Below, piece after piece: positions 12,738 to 24,987 of a DNA stretch of 62,138 bases. The DNA comes from Scenedesmus sp. ARA3 (taxonomy: Eukaryota; Chlorophyta; Chlorophyceae; Sphaeropleales; Scenedesmaceae): assembly GCA_004335835.1 (NCBI GenBank), contig RWJK01001816.1, positions 1 through 62,138 on the forward strand. Direction: 5' to 3'. The notes under the pieces were generated by a model, which had not been told where the DNA came from, did not search any database, and worked only from the letters and a program-made list of their open reading frames with translations. Within the stretch, counting starts at the first letter, position 1, and every line of letters starts with the position of its first letter. Position numbers and translations under genes: made by a program.

Positions 12738-14579
12738 TCACGCCTCGCCAATCGTCGTCAGCGCCGCAGTCAGCGTGGACTGCACCGGCGTGCGCGCAAC
12801 AGGCAAGCTGCTGTCGCCGCTGCCGCCCAGTGCCTGCGCCGGAATCGGCACTGCTGTGGCTGTGCCCTGACCAGGCTCCAGGAAGCCAGTGCTGCGCAGG
12901 ATTGCATTGCGGGTGCGCAGGCGCTCCCGCTTCAGCGTCGCGCTGGGCGAGGCGCCGGTGAAGCTGCGGGACGCAAGGACAAGCAGCAGCAGCAGCAGGC
13001 GCGGACAGCAGCAGCAGCAGCAGCAAGTTGAGTGGTGCTATGCCAGCAAAATCGCTTCGAATAATCAGCCGCAGGCGCGAAGAGCAGCAGTAGCATGGTG
13101 TGAGGCATGGTGTTTCTCGCTGCTTTCCGCCATCGGCAAAAGGGGTTGCAGGACCTTGCCACACATGCTGCCACGTGCGACAATGGGCACAACTCAACAC
13201 AAATGAACACGGCTGCAAAGACCCACCCAAACGTGTTCACCATGTTCAACTGCTAGCTGCTGCTAGCTGCAACAGCGCCATGCCAGCTGCCTGTCTGCTG
13301 TTCACCCTGTTAGAGCACTACTGCCTGCTACTAGCTGCAGCAGCAGCAAGCCTGCCGCGCCATACCTGACCAGCAATCGCGCTGCTTGCTGCACCAGATC
13401 ACACATGCTGCTGGCTGCTCGCTGCAGCAGCACCAAGCCAGCTGCCATGCCACTCCTGCAGCGCCGCACCTGAACATGAAGTCGTCCTGCTTGCTGAGCT
13501 GGTGTGGCGGGATGAAGGTGCTGGCTGCCTCCTGCTGCCCGCCCGCCTTGCCGTCGCTGCGCCAGCGGTTCATCATGTTAGGGATGGCGATGGGAGCAGA
13601 CGTGCCCTGCAGTCACGACAGTCGCCACGAGACACAATTCAGACATGACAGACGTGAAGGAGCATGAGCGAAACACAGCCGATCGGTTGAATGGCAAAGA
13701 ACAGCAGACAGAGATAGACTCCGAGCACAGATGATGTTCTGGTGGTGATAACCCTGCATGGGCAGGGCAAGGCACGCTGGAGTTGCGGTGCCTGCCAGCG
13801 GGACTGCTGCTGTTGCGGTACCGCTGCACCTTGGATCAACTGCGCAGCGACTGACGCTGCATCTGCTGGTGTAAGCCCGTAACTCGCTGCTAGTGTAAGA
13901 ACACTGCATCCTCAACGAAAACTACACAAGCATGCATGCATGCATGCATGCTGCTTGATGGTGCGGTGCACAGCCCGTCGGCAGCAGCCGCCGGCACCTC
14001 TTCTGCTGCAAGCTGCACATGCACGGCCTTGAAGGCAGGTACTGCAAAGGCAGTTCACATTGATTCACAAGGCAGTGACTTGGTGCTTGCATGCAGCCTT
14101 AAACTCACCAGCCTTGGATACTGCTGATGAGCCCTTGCAGGATGAACACTGCTGCTGAGCTGTGCTGCCCGCCTGCTGCTGAGCGCAGGCACATCTACCG
14201 GGGGTGACGCTGGGGGCAGGCTGCTGCCTAGCTCATCATCTAGGCTGGCGTGTAGCGTGCTGCTTTGGTGGCTGGCACTGCTAGCACCTGCACATGTATC
14301 AGCACACAACAGAGGTGGCCAAGGCGTGGGTGGGGAAGCACGTCACACAACACAACAATGCAGGCCAGGCAAAGGACCGCCGCGCTTGGTAGATATCATA
14401 GCATGAAGTGTAGCCGAAAAGGTACCTGTGATGTCAACGCCCTTCTGCTTAGCCCCTGGGAGGCTCTGCCTGCGGTCCTGCTGCTCTACGTCCTCCGCGC
14501 TGCCATCGCTGTGACCCTCGTCATGGCCCTGCTCGTCTCCACTGAACAGCTCCTCCTCATTGAACTCGTCGAGGGCCAT
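12738..14579 (-). CDS. S40-like (DUF584) protein (231 aa, 4 exons)
   Basis: Exons 14579-14426, 14287-14109, 13606-13470 and 12963-12738 join in phase to 231 residues. The pieces follow the order seen in plant senescence regulator S40 proteins: an acidic N-terminal motif (ALDEFNEEELFSGDE), a segment SAPIAIP followed by STFIPPHQLSKQ, then the C-terminal block TLKRERLRTRNAILRSTGFL, which matches the plant pattern in which a short aromatic segment is followed by TLKGRD, then RVRNAV and TGF. In land plants these proteins act in the nucleus or cytosol in senescence and stress responses; the role in an alga is unknown. The start ATG directly precedes the acidic motif. The family call is from pattern memory and could be tested with a PF04520 profile. 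Confidence 0.75.
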
Positions 14580-15635
14580 CGCCAGCAAGCAGCCTTGCTG
14601 CTTAACCACTGGCGTGGCGCTGGAAGCCCCGCAAGCTGATGAGCGCAGAAGTACTTAGACGCAACAAGGATAAAAGAAAAACACTAGGAAGCGATCGATG
14701 CTGAGCAATGCCACCGAGACTGAGTCCGACAGGAACAATCCACGAGTGTGCGACGAGTGAATATGCCAACAAGCGCAGTTGTGATGAAAGCTTACGTGGT
14801 TGTGATGTATGGAAGGGGGTGGCTGCCAACAAGGTAGGCTGCCAAGCATGACCAAGCATGCAACAGGTTCCAGCCACTGGTGCATGGTCAGTCATCTGCA
14901 AAATCTTTTACAGTAAACCTCGTGAGGCCAGTGAACATCAAGACATGCTGAAACATCCAGTTGAGAAGTGCAAGCGCCACAACAACAGCAACGCTGGCAA
15001 ACCACCATGCCACGCACACGCATGCATCTAGTCTTGCACACTCTCCTGCTCTGGTGCCCAGCTGAATTCTTGTTCATCCACCAGATGCAGGCACATCACG
15101 TTGGGCATCAAATTGCAGTCAAGTCAAACTCAAATTGCACTTCTGCCTCACTCAGCCAGCAGCCAGCCTGACATTCAACATGGCAGCTGGTCCCAGATCC
15201 TCGGACTTGCACCATGCAACAAACGCTGCCAGCTGAAAGGCTACAACTGCCAGGCAGGTCACTTACCAACCCAGGAACGGCACTCAAACTGCAGAAGTAA
15301 CAAACAAACAGCATACCATTTGAGTTGAGCCATGCATGTGTATGAGCTGCACCACAGTCTCAACGTCCAGTCTGCTTGCTGACTCACCATGGCAGACGCC
15401 GCACATCAACAACATCAATAGCATGCTGCAACGACAACTGAACCGTTTGTTGCATATGCCTTGCTGCGACAGCTCTCGCCATGCAGCAGCAGCACCTAAT
15501 CTAAAGCGGCAACGTGTGCAACACCGCAGCAGCATCACTTGCAGGAACATCTGGACAACCTGGACAACACTCACCCACTGGACATCAGCATGAGTACTTA
15601 TTCAAAACATTGTACTTCTTGTTATTCGTCATCTG
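14580..15635. other. intergenic, S40-like promoter and upstream gene's 3' flank
   Basis: About 1.06 kb between two minus-strand genes. It must contain the promoter of the S40-like gene and the 3' UTR of the small membrane-protein gene. No distinct box or coding exon was seen. Confidence 0.5.
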
Positions 15636-16296
15636 TTACTTCTTGTACTTGTCCATGATCCGGCGAGCCTCGGACAGGGGGTCATCCAGGTCACCATCAA
15701 CTGCCCGCTTGCTGCTGCTGCTGCCACCGCCACCACTGCCAGAGCTGCCCCCATCACCGCTACCTCCAGCATACTGGAAGTAAAACCAGGCTGCTCCACC
15801 CAGCAGCGCTATTGTCAGCACTGTGGACACCAGCTGCAGGCAGCAGGTGCAGCACAGAGCAGCAACAATGGGTGACAACAGACTCTGTGATTTGTTTCAA
15901 GCTGCATACTTCCACCCACGTGGCATGCACATGCTGTGATTTTCCACCTCAACGCTGCATGTGTCGCGCACGTTGCAAACACGGTGACTCCTGCAAGCAT
16001 GCCTGCAAGCTGCACTCCCTTCACGAGCAGCACGCTCCTCACTGCAGCACCACCACTGCAAACCACACACGCTCACTGATCCAGCAAGCGTCGGTTCCGT
16101 CTTACACCAGTTCTTTTCGCACCTTTTGCAGGACCCAGAATGCCACCAGGCCTGTTGCAACAGCCACGCCAGTCTTGGCCACTGGGCGTGGCACGTTTTC
16201 AGGGACCATGTTGGAAGCTGACTCAACAAAGCCCTGACCGGCACTGATGACAGCTGCAATGCCAACAGCCACCGCACAAGCGACCGACAGACACAT
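15636..16296 (-). CDS. small two-helix membrane protein (128 aa, 2 exons)
   Basis: Exon 1 is 16296-16108 and exon 2 is 15833-15636 (stop TAA); both are phase 0. Exon 1 opens with a hydrophobic stretch (LSVACAVAVGIAAVISAG) and has a second (TGVAVATGLVAFWVL); exon 2 begins with another (VSTVLTIALLGGAAWFYF), followed by a Gly/Ser linker and the charged tail DLDDPLSEARRIMDKYKK. The DDPL-EARRIMDKYK tail seems to be a conserved feature of small plant and algal membrane proteins, but I cannot name a function. It might sit in a plastid or mitochondrial membrane. The donor is GTGTAAG and the acceptor is CTGCAG. The first ATG in frame was taken as start. Confidence 0.65.
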
Positions 16297-19200
16297 GGGG
16301 CAGCGACAGCAGCATGCACCAAGTTTTGATTACCAACTGAGAGTGTGGAAGTTGGTGTTTACAAGGTGAAAGTTTGTAGCGCTCTAGCGCACAGCAGGAC
16401 GCCACTGATGGTTCAGCACGCATGTATGTTGCTCTGCCTGTGTGGAAGCTCTTGCTAGTGCCGATGTGGGTGTAGCAACACATGCATGCGCTTCCTGCAA
16501 GCTCGTCATCAGCAAGGGCCAGATGACAGCAGTGGCTTGCTGGGTACTTGCTGCAGATGGATGTGCTGCATGTATGGGGGCTAAGGCATGGTGTTCACAG
16601 CTGCAAACCCTACTTGCTCAATGCCCTTGAAAGTAACAGCGCACTTACTGTCGAGTGCAGCATTCCCTGTTGTCCTGTCCTTTGCCTGCACAATCAAGGC
16701 TGACCTGTGTCTGCATGCGCTGCGACTTGTCCAGCACAGCTGCTGCCGTGTCCTGCAAGCGCATGCATGCACAAATCAGGTGCATGTGTTACAACCATCT
16801 TATGATCAATAGGGCCAATCAATATCAGGTGATCTTTGTGCACTCAGTATGCCAAACTGGTTGCAGTGCCTGAGGCACCAGTGCAGCAGCAGCGGTTGCA
16901 AGTTGTTACCTGCCAGGGGTTGCGCTGACGCAACGCATTCGCTGGCCTACGCACGCCTGCGTAGCACGAAATACATGGTGAGTTCGCAGCAGCTTCAACA
17001 GCTTTCGCAAGCAGATCTCTTGATACGTGTCGCACCTGCATGGTGAGAGTGCTTCAAACGTTGCTTAGGATATGAGCTACGATGATTTTTTTATTTTTCC
17101 AGCTAGTACAATAAGGTAGTCTTGTAAGCACGAGATCCGCTTGGCTGCTTGGCAACCTAGACACAACCTGTTCAGCTTTTCAGAACCTATTGTGCCGTGC
17201 AAGTGCAGGAGTGCTCAGCCACGTAGCCCAAAAGATGCATTTTGGATTCCTGTAGTTGAGTGGTGCACTGACACATACAAGCGTCACTTGCAACAGCTCA
17301 CACAGGGTTCAACCATGGGGCTTAGTCAGGCCAGTTCTCTGCTGGGCTGCAGCAGCGCGAACGTCTGACTGCAGCCGTGCTGCAAAATCACCAGATCACT
17401 TGAGGGAAAGGTTACAGCAACATTCTATACTTGAGATATCAAGCTGCCAAGCCAGGAAGTCAAGTCAAAAGTAACACAACAAGTGCAATCGCCTCAACTC
17501 GAACCTCGAGCAGTGCACTGCACGCAAATTGCAGCCGGTGATGGGTTTCTGACAGGACATACACATGCCGACGAGCAGGGCGCCACCCAGCAACAGCCAG
17601 CAGATGACTGTATGACTGACTCCCACGCCACAGAATGCAGAGTCAGCACTAATAAGGTAAGCAGCAACAACTTCATCAACCTGCCAGTGGACGTGCTGAT
17701 AGAGCTAGGATGGCCGACTGGAGTGCAGCATACCCTGCAGCTGCAGCATATGCGGCTGGCACCCGCAGGACCAGTGCAGCATACCCTGCACCAAAAAATT
17801 ACACAAGAATTCAAGTGCACAGCTCGCCCCCTGCTGTGCACACCTGTGCCCAAATGTGATTTTGGACAAGGCCAGGGCAGACGCTGCTGCAACACCAGAC
17901 AGCACCACAGCCAGAATCAGGAAGCTTCTCTGTAAGCAACTCTGCAGTCTCGCGTACTTGACCAGATTGCAGACCCAGACAAGATAGAGCAGCTGCAGCA
18001 TATGCGGCTGGCACCCGCAGGACCGCCAGCTGCACAGTCACAGCAGCGCTCCCACACACCCCTACCAGAGGTGGCCAGTGGCTAACACAGATCACACACC
18101 AACAAAGACAGCAGATCTGCGCAGTAGGTGGCCGCCAGGCATACAGTTGCCCAGTGGGGACCTCTGTCACTGCAGCCACAACGCATCGCTGGCAGCTGCT
18201 GTAATGTTTACAGATGGTTTCACACGCTTTTATACCCACGGCTACTGCTAGCCACGCAAAGCACCACCCTGGAGATCTCCTGCAACAAACGCATCCGCAC
18301 GATGCAGATGTTGCAAGAAACCTCAGATTACTTGATACCATGCCATGGCAGCACGCTGTGCCATCTCGCAGCTGCCACCCCGCAATCACCACCTTCCATT
18401 CTGCAGGGCACGCCTTTCTGCTGCTTGATAGCAGGCTCCGGCCTTCAAAACAGCCTGCACCTTCCATGCAAACAAAAGCGGGGCTAGCGAATGTATGCAA
18501 ATGCTTGCAACTCACAGCGTATGGCGATCCAAGCAACTCAGACAGCAGAACGCCAGTGCGCACTGCTACATAGACACGACCTGTTCAGAACAAAGCATTC
18601 AAAGAGCAGCCGCGCTTGTGTGCACGCTGCACATGTGTCCTGGGAGCATAGTGACACACGCTCGAAGTTATGAAACACACGCCTATTGTGGCAACCCAAG
18701 TCGGGAAACCAGCAAGTGTGCAGCTTGACAGCAGCCAGTTGGTCACCAGTTGACAAGGCGGTGCCAATTTATCAAACAATGTTGATCTATTGATCCTAGC
18801 TCGTCAACGCTGCTAGGTTCAAAGCATTGGACTTCACACAGGAGCATGCCAACGTCTACCTCGAACAAGAGGCACAGCTGAACCTGTGCAACGTTAGAGG
18901 ACGCACTGTGCAACAAACAGCCACTGTAGCTGACTGGGATCTACCCTGTTGCAGCGCACGTCCAGATTGCGGCCCAGGTTTGCTGTGACAGCCATACACA
19001 AAGCTATCCAGAGGGACAAGTGCTGTGCACTGCACTGCAGAACTGAAACCTGAGACCCTGATAACATCAGTGTTGCAATGCCACATTACTGCACCAGTAC
19101 ACACAGTCCTGCACCGACACATGGGCAGCTGCGCCAGCCAAAGCCACATGGTTGCTGCATGCACCATATCCACAGCAAACTGCATCAAGCAACTGACAGC

Positions 19201-21009
19201 AAAGCAGTATCACCATGATGCACACACAGCTTTGACATTAAGGTCTGAGCAGCTGGGGCAGCTAGGATGCAACTGCTTGAGTTGCTCAGCATTGCTTGCC
19301 GCATGTTTGCTGTCCTGCTGTCATACTTCCATCCGGAGCCACAAACGAACAAGCAGCCGCCGCAGCTGGCACGGTCGCCGCAAAAAGTAAACACCTGTGC
19401 AGATTAACCACAAAGGGTACAGTTTACACCCCACCCGCGCCAACAGCAGGATCTGTTTAATTTCCACTCTTTGCACATGCCGCCAACTGCAGCAAGCTGT
19501 GGCACCACATATGTTACATGTGAGTGCCACAAAAGGGTTTTGCCCCGCACCGTACTCAATGCCAATGCAGCAGTAAGCAATCAGAACAATGCCAGGCAAT
19601 CGAGGCATCCATTTGGCAGAACCGTACAACTCGGCAAGTACCAGTACTCCGACCTGTGTCCAGACCACCCCCGACGCAGAACAATGCCAGCCAACATGCG
19701 CAGCAAGTACGGCGCGCACAGCCAGCCCACATTTGCCTCCGCAGCATGCACTAATAATGGCAGCAGTTGAGCAGCCAGATGTCTGTGCCAAGACTGTTGT
19801 GATGCACGCATATGCACATGCAATGCCTGAGCATGAGAGCAGCTCAATTGGTGTGGGTGTGGCACAAAAACACCTGTCCAGGCGACAGCAGGCAATTGCC
19901 ACGTGTGCCAGGGTTGATAGTAGATGCTGCCGGCACACAACACCCAATCCAAAGATTGTGGCACATGTATATATGCTGCACAGTTGAAAAACGCAGCACG
20001 GACATCTGTGGCACTGCATGCTGCTGCTGCTGCTGCTGTGCATGCGTGCTGCTTACCGCAACATATAGGAAGCGCACAACAGCAACTGCATGCTGCATTG
20101 GAAGCAGGGGGTGCAGCCATATGTCTGCATACCCTGGGGCCTGCACCAGCCATGCACAAAGCAACATCAAGAATGCTTCTTGCATGCTGTAGGAATATGC
20201 AACACCAGCAGTACAGGAGGAAGAAGACAATGCAGCCAAAACACAACAGGATATGACGACAGTAGCTCAAAACATGCAAGAAGCAACACACAGCTCATGC
20301 ACATGCATGCAGCTGCCACAGGCTGAGTGCGCCAGACGCCATGGCAGAAAGTAGGGCACGTGACAGCACGTATGTACACAGACGGATGCCCTGGGATGCC
20401 GCACAGGCGCCGCTCTGAGTCAGGAAGTGGGACAGGCTCTGAGTCAGGAAGTGTGACAGGCTCTGAGTCAGGAAGTGTGACAGGATGCCAGTCGACTTCA
20501 GCAGGCCCCCACGTGTAACAAACCTACTAGCAGACCGCTGCAGCTGCAGACAGCGCCACAGCACCAAAAGTTCAGGTACACCCCCCACGCGCTTCCGCGA
20601 CACTCAGACCTCCGTGCCAACTGCACAACGTCCCACACACACACACTGTCAACCACTGCCGCGCCCCACAGCAGAGTAGTATCCTTGCTGCTACGCAGCC
20701 AAAACCACCGAAAGTTCAAGCACTCTCTGTTCACGACCGTTTCCAGCAACCAACAAAGCCTCTCTCTCCTGGGACACCTGCCAAATGGAGTGCACCAGCT
20801 CACCCACAACAGCTGAGCCGAACAACTCACATCGGCAGCTTCCAGCGTGCACGCAGCGTGTGCAGCTCACTTGCAAACTGCAATGTCACTGTTGCAAACT
20901 GCAATGTCAGCGTGCACGCAGCGTGTGCAGCCTACTTGCAAACTGCAATGTCGCTGTTGCAAACTGCAATGTAATTGTGCAGGCAGCGTGTGCAGCCTAC
21001 TTGCGAACA
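16297..21009. other. 4.7 kb region without a supported gene
   Basis: It lies between the start of the small membrane gene and the 3' end of the kinase gene. Two long minus frames occur (about 18563-17811 and 20043-19321). Both are Cys/Ala/Val rich, lack recognisable domains and lack splice partners. Tandem repeats at 20413-20484 and 20843-21010 lie at its right end. Confidence 0.45.
20413..20484. repeat. 24-bp tandem repeat, 3 copies
   Basis: Three head-to-tail copies of ctctgagtcaggaagtgtga plus cagg; the first copy has one change (ggg for gtg). The unit is a multiple of three, but no coding frame could be tied to it. Confidence 0.95.
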
Positions 21010-21010
21010 T
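20843..21010. repeat. 65-bp tandem repeat next to the kinase stop codon
   Basis: Two full copies (20843-20907, 20908-20972) and part of a third. Each unit holds cagcgtgcacgcagcgtgtg and two copies of the 12-mer gcaaactgcaat. It abuts the kinase stop on its 3' side, so it likely forms part of the 3' UTR. Confidence 0.9.
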
Positions 21011-21839
21011 CACCATCCTGTGGGCCCCTTCTGAACTGCAGCACCCCCCGGCAAGCTCCAAGCACCAGTTAACTCCAAGCCAGCAGACCCAGCACCGCCT
21101 GGCGACTGCTGCTGCTGCTGCTGCTGCATGTGCTGCTGCTGCAGCATGTCCACAGCCGCCACAGCCGCCGCCTCAGCTGCTGCAGCTGCAGACGCATCTG
21201 GCACCTCTACATCTGGCGCTGCTGCAGACTGCACAGCTAGCCCGAGCTGCTGCTGGTGCTGCTGCTGCTGGTACGCGTGCGTCCAGAGCGCGCCTCCGTT
21301 GTGCAGCTCATCCTGCGACAGCTGCATCAGCTGCTCCAGCCGCGCAACTATCTGCTGGAAGGAGGGCCTGCAGGGAGAAAAAGAGCGCACATAACAACAC
21401 ACATATGAGCAGGGGCTGATTCTATCCTTCTAGTAACGCAAAAGACAGTTGATTGGTCAGTCGCTCAGCAGATGCCGACATTTGATCCAATCACTATCAT
21501 GAACGATGCACAGGACGGTACGACCAGCAAGTACAGGTAGGTGCGCTGCTTGTACTCAAAACTAGCTAAATGCAACTGCGCATCACCTTGCAGCTGCCTC
21601 CTGCGCCCAGCACTGCTCCGTCAGCAGCCGCAGCGGCGCAGGCACGCCGGGCGGCCAGCCGGGCCGCCAGCGCTGCTGCACCACATTCTGCGCGAGCAGC
21701 GCAACTGGCACGCCCTGGAAGGCTCTCCGAGCGGTGAGCAGCTCCCACAGCAGGATGCCGTAGGCGTACACGTCACTGGCTGAGCTGGCGCGGCCGTGCA
21801 GCAGCAGTTCCGGCGCCATGTGCGTCAGCGTGCCCTGTT

Positions 21840-21877
<38 letters not shown>

Positions 21878-23932
21878 ATGAGGGGAGCAGGGCATGTCAA
21901 AAGGCATACACATCACTGGCTGAGCTGGCGCGGCCGTGCAGCAGCAGCTCTGGTGCCATGTGCGTGAGCGTGCCCTGTGGAATGCAGAGCGCGCGAGATG
22001 ACGGCAGATGGACATGTTTAGGGTGTGCAGCTTCAAGCAGAAGACAAAGACAACAGCATGCGGCATCAGCTGGAACGGATGGGCGGCATCTGGCACAAAC
22101 AACGCTGTGATGCTGCTGCCGCGGCTTGTATGACTGGGCACTGCTGTGCAATGTAAGATCTGAATGGTTGGACGCAAGGATGCATTGAAGTGCAAAGATA
22201 AATCATCAATGTGGGCAAGCACAAACACGCGCGAAAGCAATCAAGACAAGAGTGCTAGCACTTTGCAAGAGCAGCAAAAGCAGCGACAGCTGCAGCTCAC
22301 CGCGTGCATGTGAGACACGTGGGTGTCTCCAGGGTCCAGGCTCAAGCTCAGGCCAAAGTCAGCCACCTGCAGGCGCAAAATGACAACACAGAGCAACATA
22401 GGAACATGGTATCAGCTTCAACAGACTGTGCCAGTGAACCCACATTCGACCCTGTAGATGTAGCATCTCACATGTAAAGCTAGCACTGACCAGCGACTGC
22501 TGACAATGGCGTGAGCAACAGCAGCCAACAACCATGCAAGCAGCTAACAATAGTGTGTGTTGTAGGGCAAGCTGGAGCACGCCTGCCCCAGTCAACAATG
22601 CCTGTCTGCAGCACTTGTGCATCCAATTGCACACCAGGGCAGAACACGCTTTGCATCACTTAGGCTCACCTTAGCTATGAGCCTGCCTCCTGCTTTCGAC
22701 TGCGCAGCCGCCAGCAGCGCCGCACACGACGCATGGTCACCCGAGCCGTACCCAGCGCCAAACTCCTGCTGCAGCTGCTGCTGCTGTGCGGCATAGCCAC
22801 CAGGTGACATCAGATCTGCAGCGCTGCTGGCGCCAGTGCTGCTTGCTGCTGTTACTATTGGCGCAGTGCCGCGCGTGAGCAGAACATTGCTGGCTTTGAG
22901 GTCCGCATGAATCAGATGCTCGCTGTGCAGGTGAAGCATCGCGCATGCCACATCATGTGCCAAAGCCAGCACCAGATGCAGCGCAGGCAGGGGAGCAGCG
23001 CTGCTGGCTTGGTCTGACAGCCGGCCCTGGTTTAGGGCTTGGCGCAGAGAACCCTGCGCATACACAGGCAAGCACAGGCAGCAGGCGCACCGTGCAAGTC
23101 AACATGGTTGGGAGTGCTCAAAGCTTCCCATGCTCCAGCAAGCACAACAAGCTCTGCGATGTGATGTGATGCTGTGGACTATTAGATTCAATGAACTTTG
23201 CCCCGCTCACATGTTCATAGAGGCTGTACCAGTGAGCATCTGGCAGTCACATGTCGCAGCAGTACACACATGCCAGCGCCCCCAAACCCAAAACCCAACA
23301 GCACGCACCTCATCGCAGTACTCCATGACCAGCTGCAGCTCCCAGCCGCTGCCACATGCAGCGCCCTGCTGCTGCTGCAGGCCCTGCTGCTGCTGCAGCT
23401 GCTGCAGCTGCTGTTGCTGGCTGGCTGCGAGCGTAGGCAGCGGCTTCAGCGCAAAGGTGAATACCTGTAGGCACCACAACACATCAGCGCAGCGTGACAC
23501 TTGGCTATCACTGATCAGCACACATCATCTTCAACCAAAGCAGGCGAATCTCGCACATCAGGTGCCGTCTGGCAGGCAGCTTCACTCCAGTCCTTGTTGC
23601 TGGCTTTAATGGTCCACGCACCTGCATGATGTTTTGGGTGGCTCATAGTGATGCTGACCACCGCCTCCACGACTGCCATGCCAATTCAACACAAGCAGCG
23701 GCACTACACATCATGGCAGTTTCATTGCTAGCTTGTATTTCTACAAGCGCACCTGCACGATGTTGGGGTGGCTCATCGTGATGCTGACAACTGCCTCCAT
23801 AACTGCCATGCGCTCGCGCGTGAGCAGCGCAGCATCGCCGCAGGGGTCAGCGCCTGGCTCGATGGCCTCAGCCGGCAGCTGCACCACCTTGACAGCCACG
23901 CAGCGGCCGCGCCAGATGGCTCGATACACACT

Positions 23933-23969
<37 letters not shown>

Positions 23970-24954
23970 GGCCCGCGGTCAAGAGTGTCTTGCTGGGATG
24001 AGAGGCAGCAATCATGACAACTGTACAGCAGCTGAGGACTTCGCCTGTCCGCACCAACATGCTGCTGTGCAAATCAGTTGAGGGAGCAGGCGAAAAGCAG
24101 CAGCAACTGCTGCAGCAGTGCGGCATGCATTCCCAATCAACACACCGGTGATCTGACAGCAAGCATACATCGGCCGGCCTCACCTGGCGAAGCTACCCCG
24201 GCCCACCATATCCAGCAGCTGCAACTGCGGCGGAGCGCCCGCTGCTGCACCGCCCTGCAACCGCAGCGCGCTCTGCTGCCCGTGCTGCTGCTGCTGCTGC
24301 TGCTCCCCGGCTGCCTCGCCGCATTCAGCTGCTGCTGCTGCTGCAACGTTGCCTGATGTGGCTGTGGCTGCCCTGGTCACTTCGCAGCTTGCTGCAGCAG
24401 CTGTGCCAGAGCCTGAGGAGGCTGCCTGGCTGCCTGCTGGAGCCATGCCGGCTTCCAAGCGCCGCTGCGTGATGCCGTGCTGCAACAGACTGCACAAAGA
24501 GGAGTGCGAGAACATGAAACAACAGCAGCAGCAGCAGCAGCAGCAAGAGGAGACGCAAGGTGATGTTTTGAGGGGCGGACGGCGGATCAGCTGCTGCCAC
24601 ATGCCATAAACATGGTTTGGCGAACGCCATACTCTTCCACAGGCTGCTAAATAGGCGCACGGCAACTCTCAAAGGCACGGTGCTGCAGCTCCCACCTGAT
24701 GCCGCATGACACAAAGAGCAGTGAGCCCACATCATTCAACAGCAGCAGCAGTAGCAGCAGAAGCAATATAGGCACATAGTTTCGGGTAGCCTTGCTGCCA
24801 GCTCTCACCTGATGGCGCATGACATGCGCTGCCACGGCTTGGAGGCTGCCTGTGCAAGCGAGCCTGCAGCAGCCGGAGGGCTGGCAGTGCTGGCAGCGCC
24901 TCCAGTCAGCTTGGTGCCGCGACTGGCTACCGCTACTGCAGCTGTCGGAGTACC

Positions 24955-24987
<33 letters not shown>

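Noticed and set aside
12277..13230. A 317-codon minus-strand frame
   Set aside because: It overlaps the last exon of the S40-like gene in another frame, shows no domain, and the S40-like exon has matching motifs and splice phases.
17640..17720. A plus-strand segment reading FINLPVDVLIEL, like the start of an F-box
   Set aside because: The match is about ten residues, nothing F-box-like follows, and no supporting exons were found.
17811..18563. A 250-codon minus-strand frame rich in Cys, Ala and Val
   Set aside because: No known motif, no splice partner, and composition as expected for antisense reading of CTG-rich DNA.
19321..20043. A 240-codon minus-strand hydrophobic frame that might be a membrane protein
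   Set aside because: It has runs of Cys and no recognisable family or conserved charged pattern. I could not link it to other exons, though RNA data could revive it.
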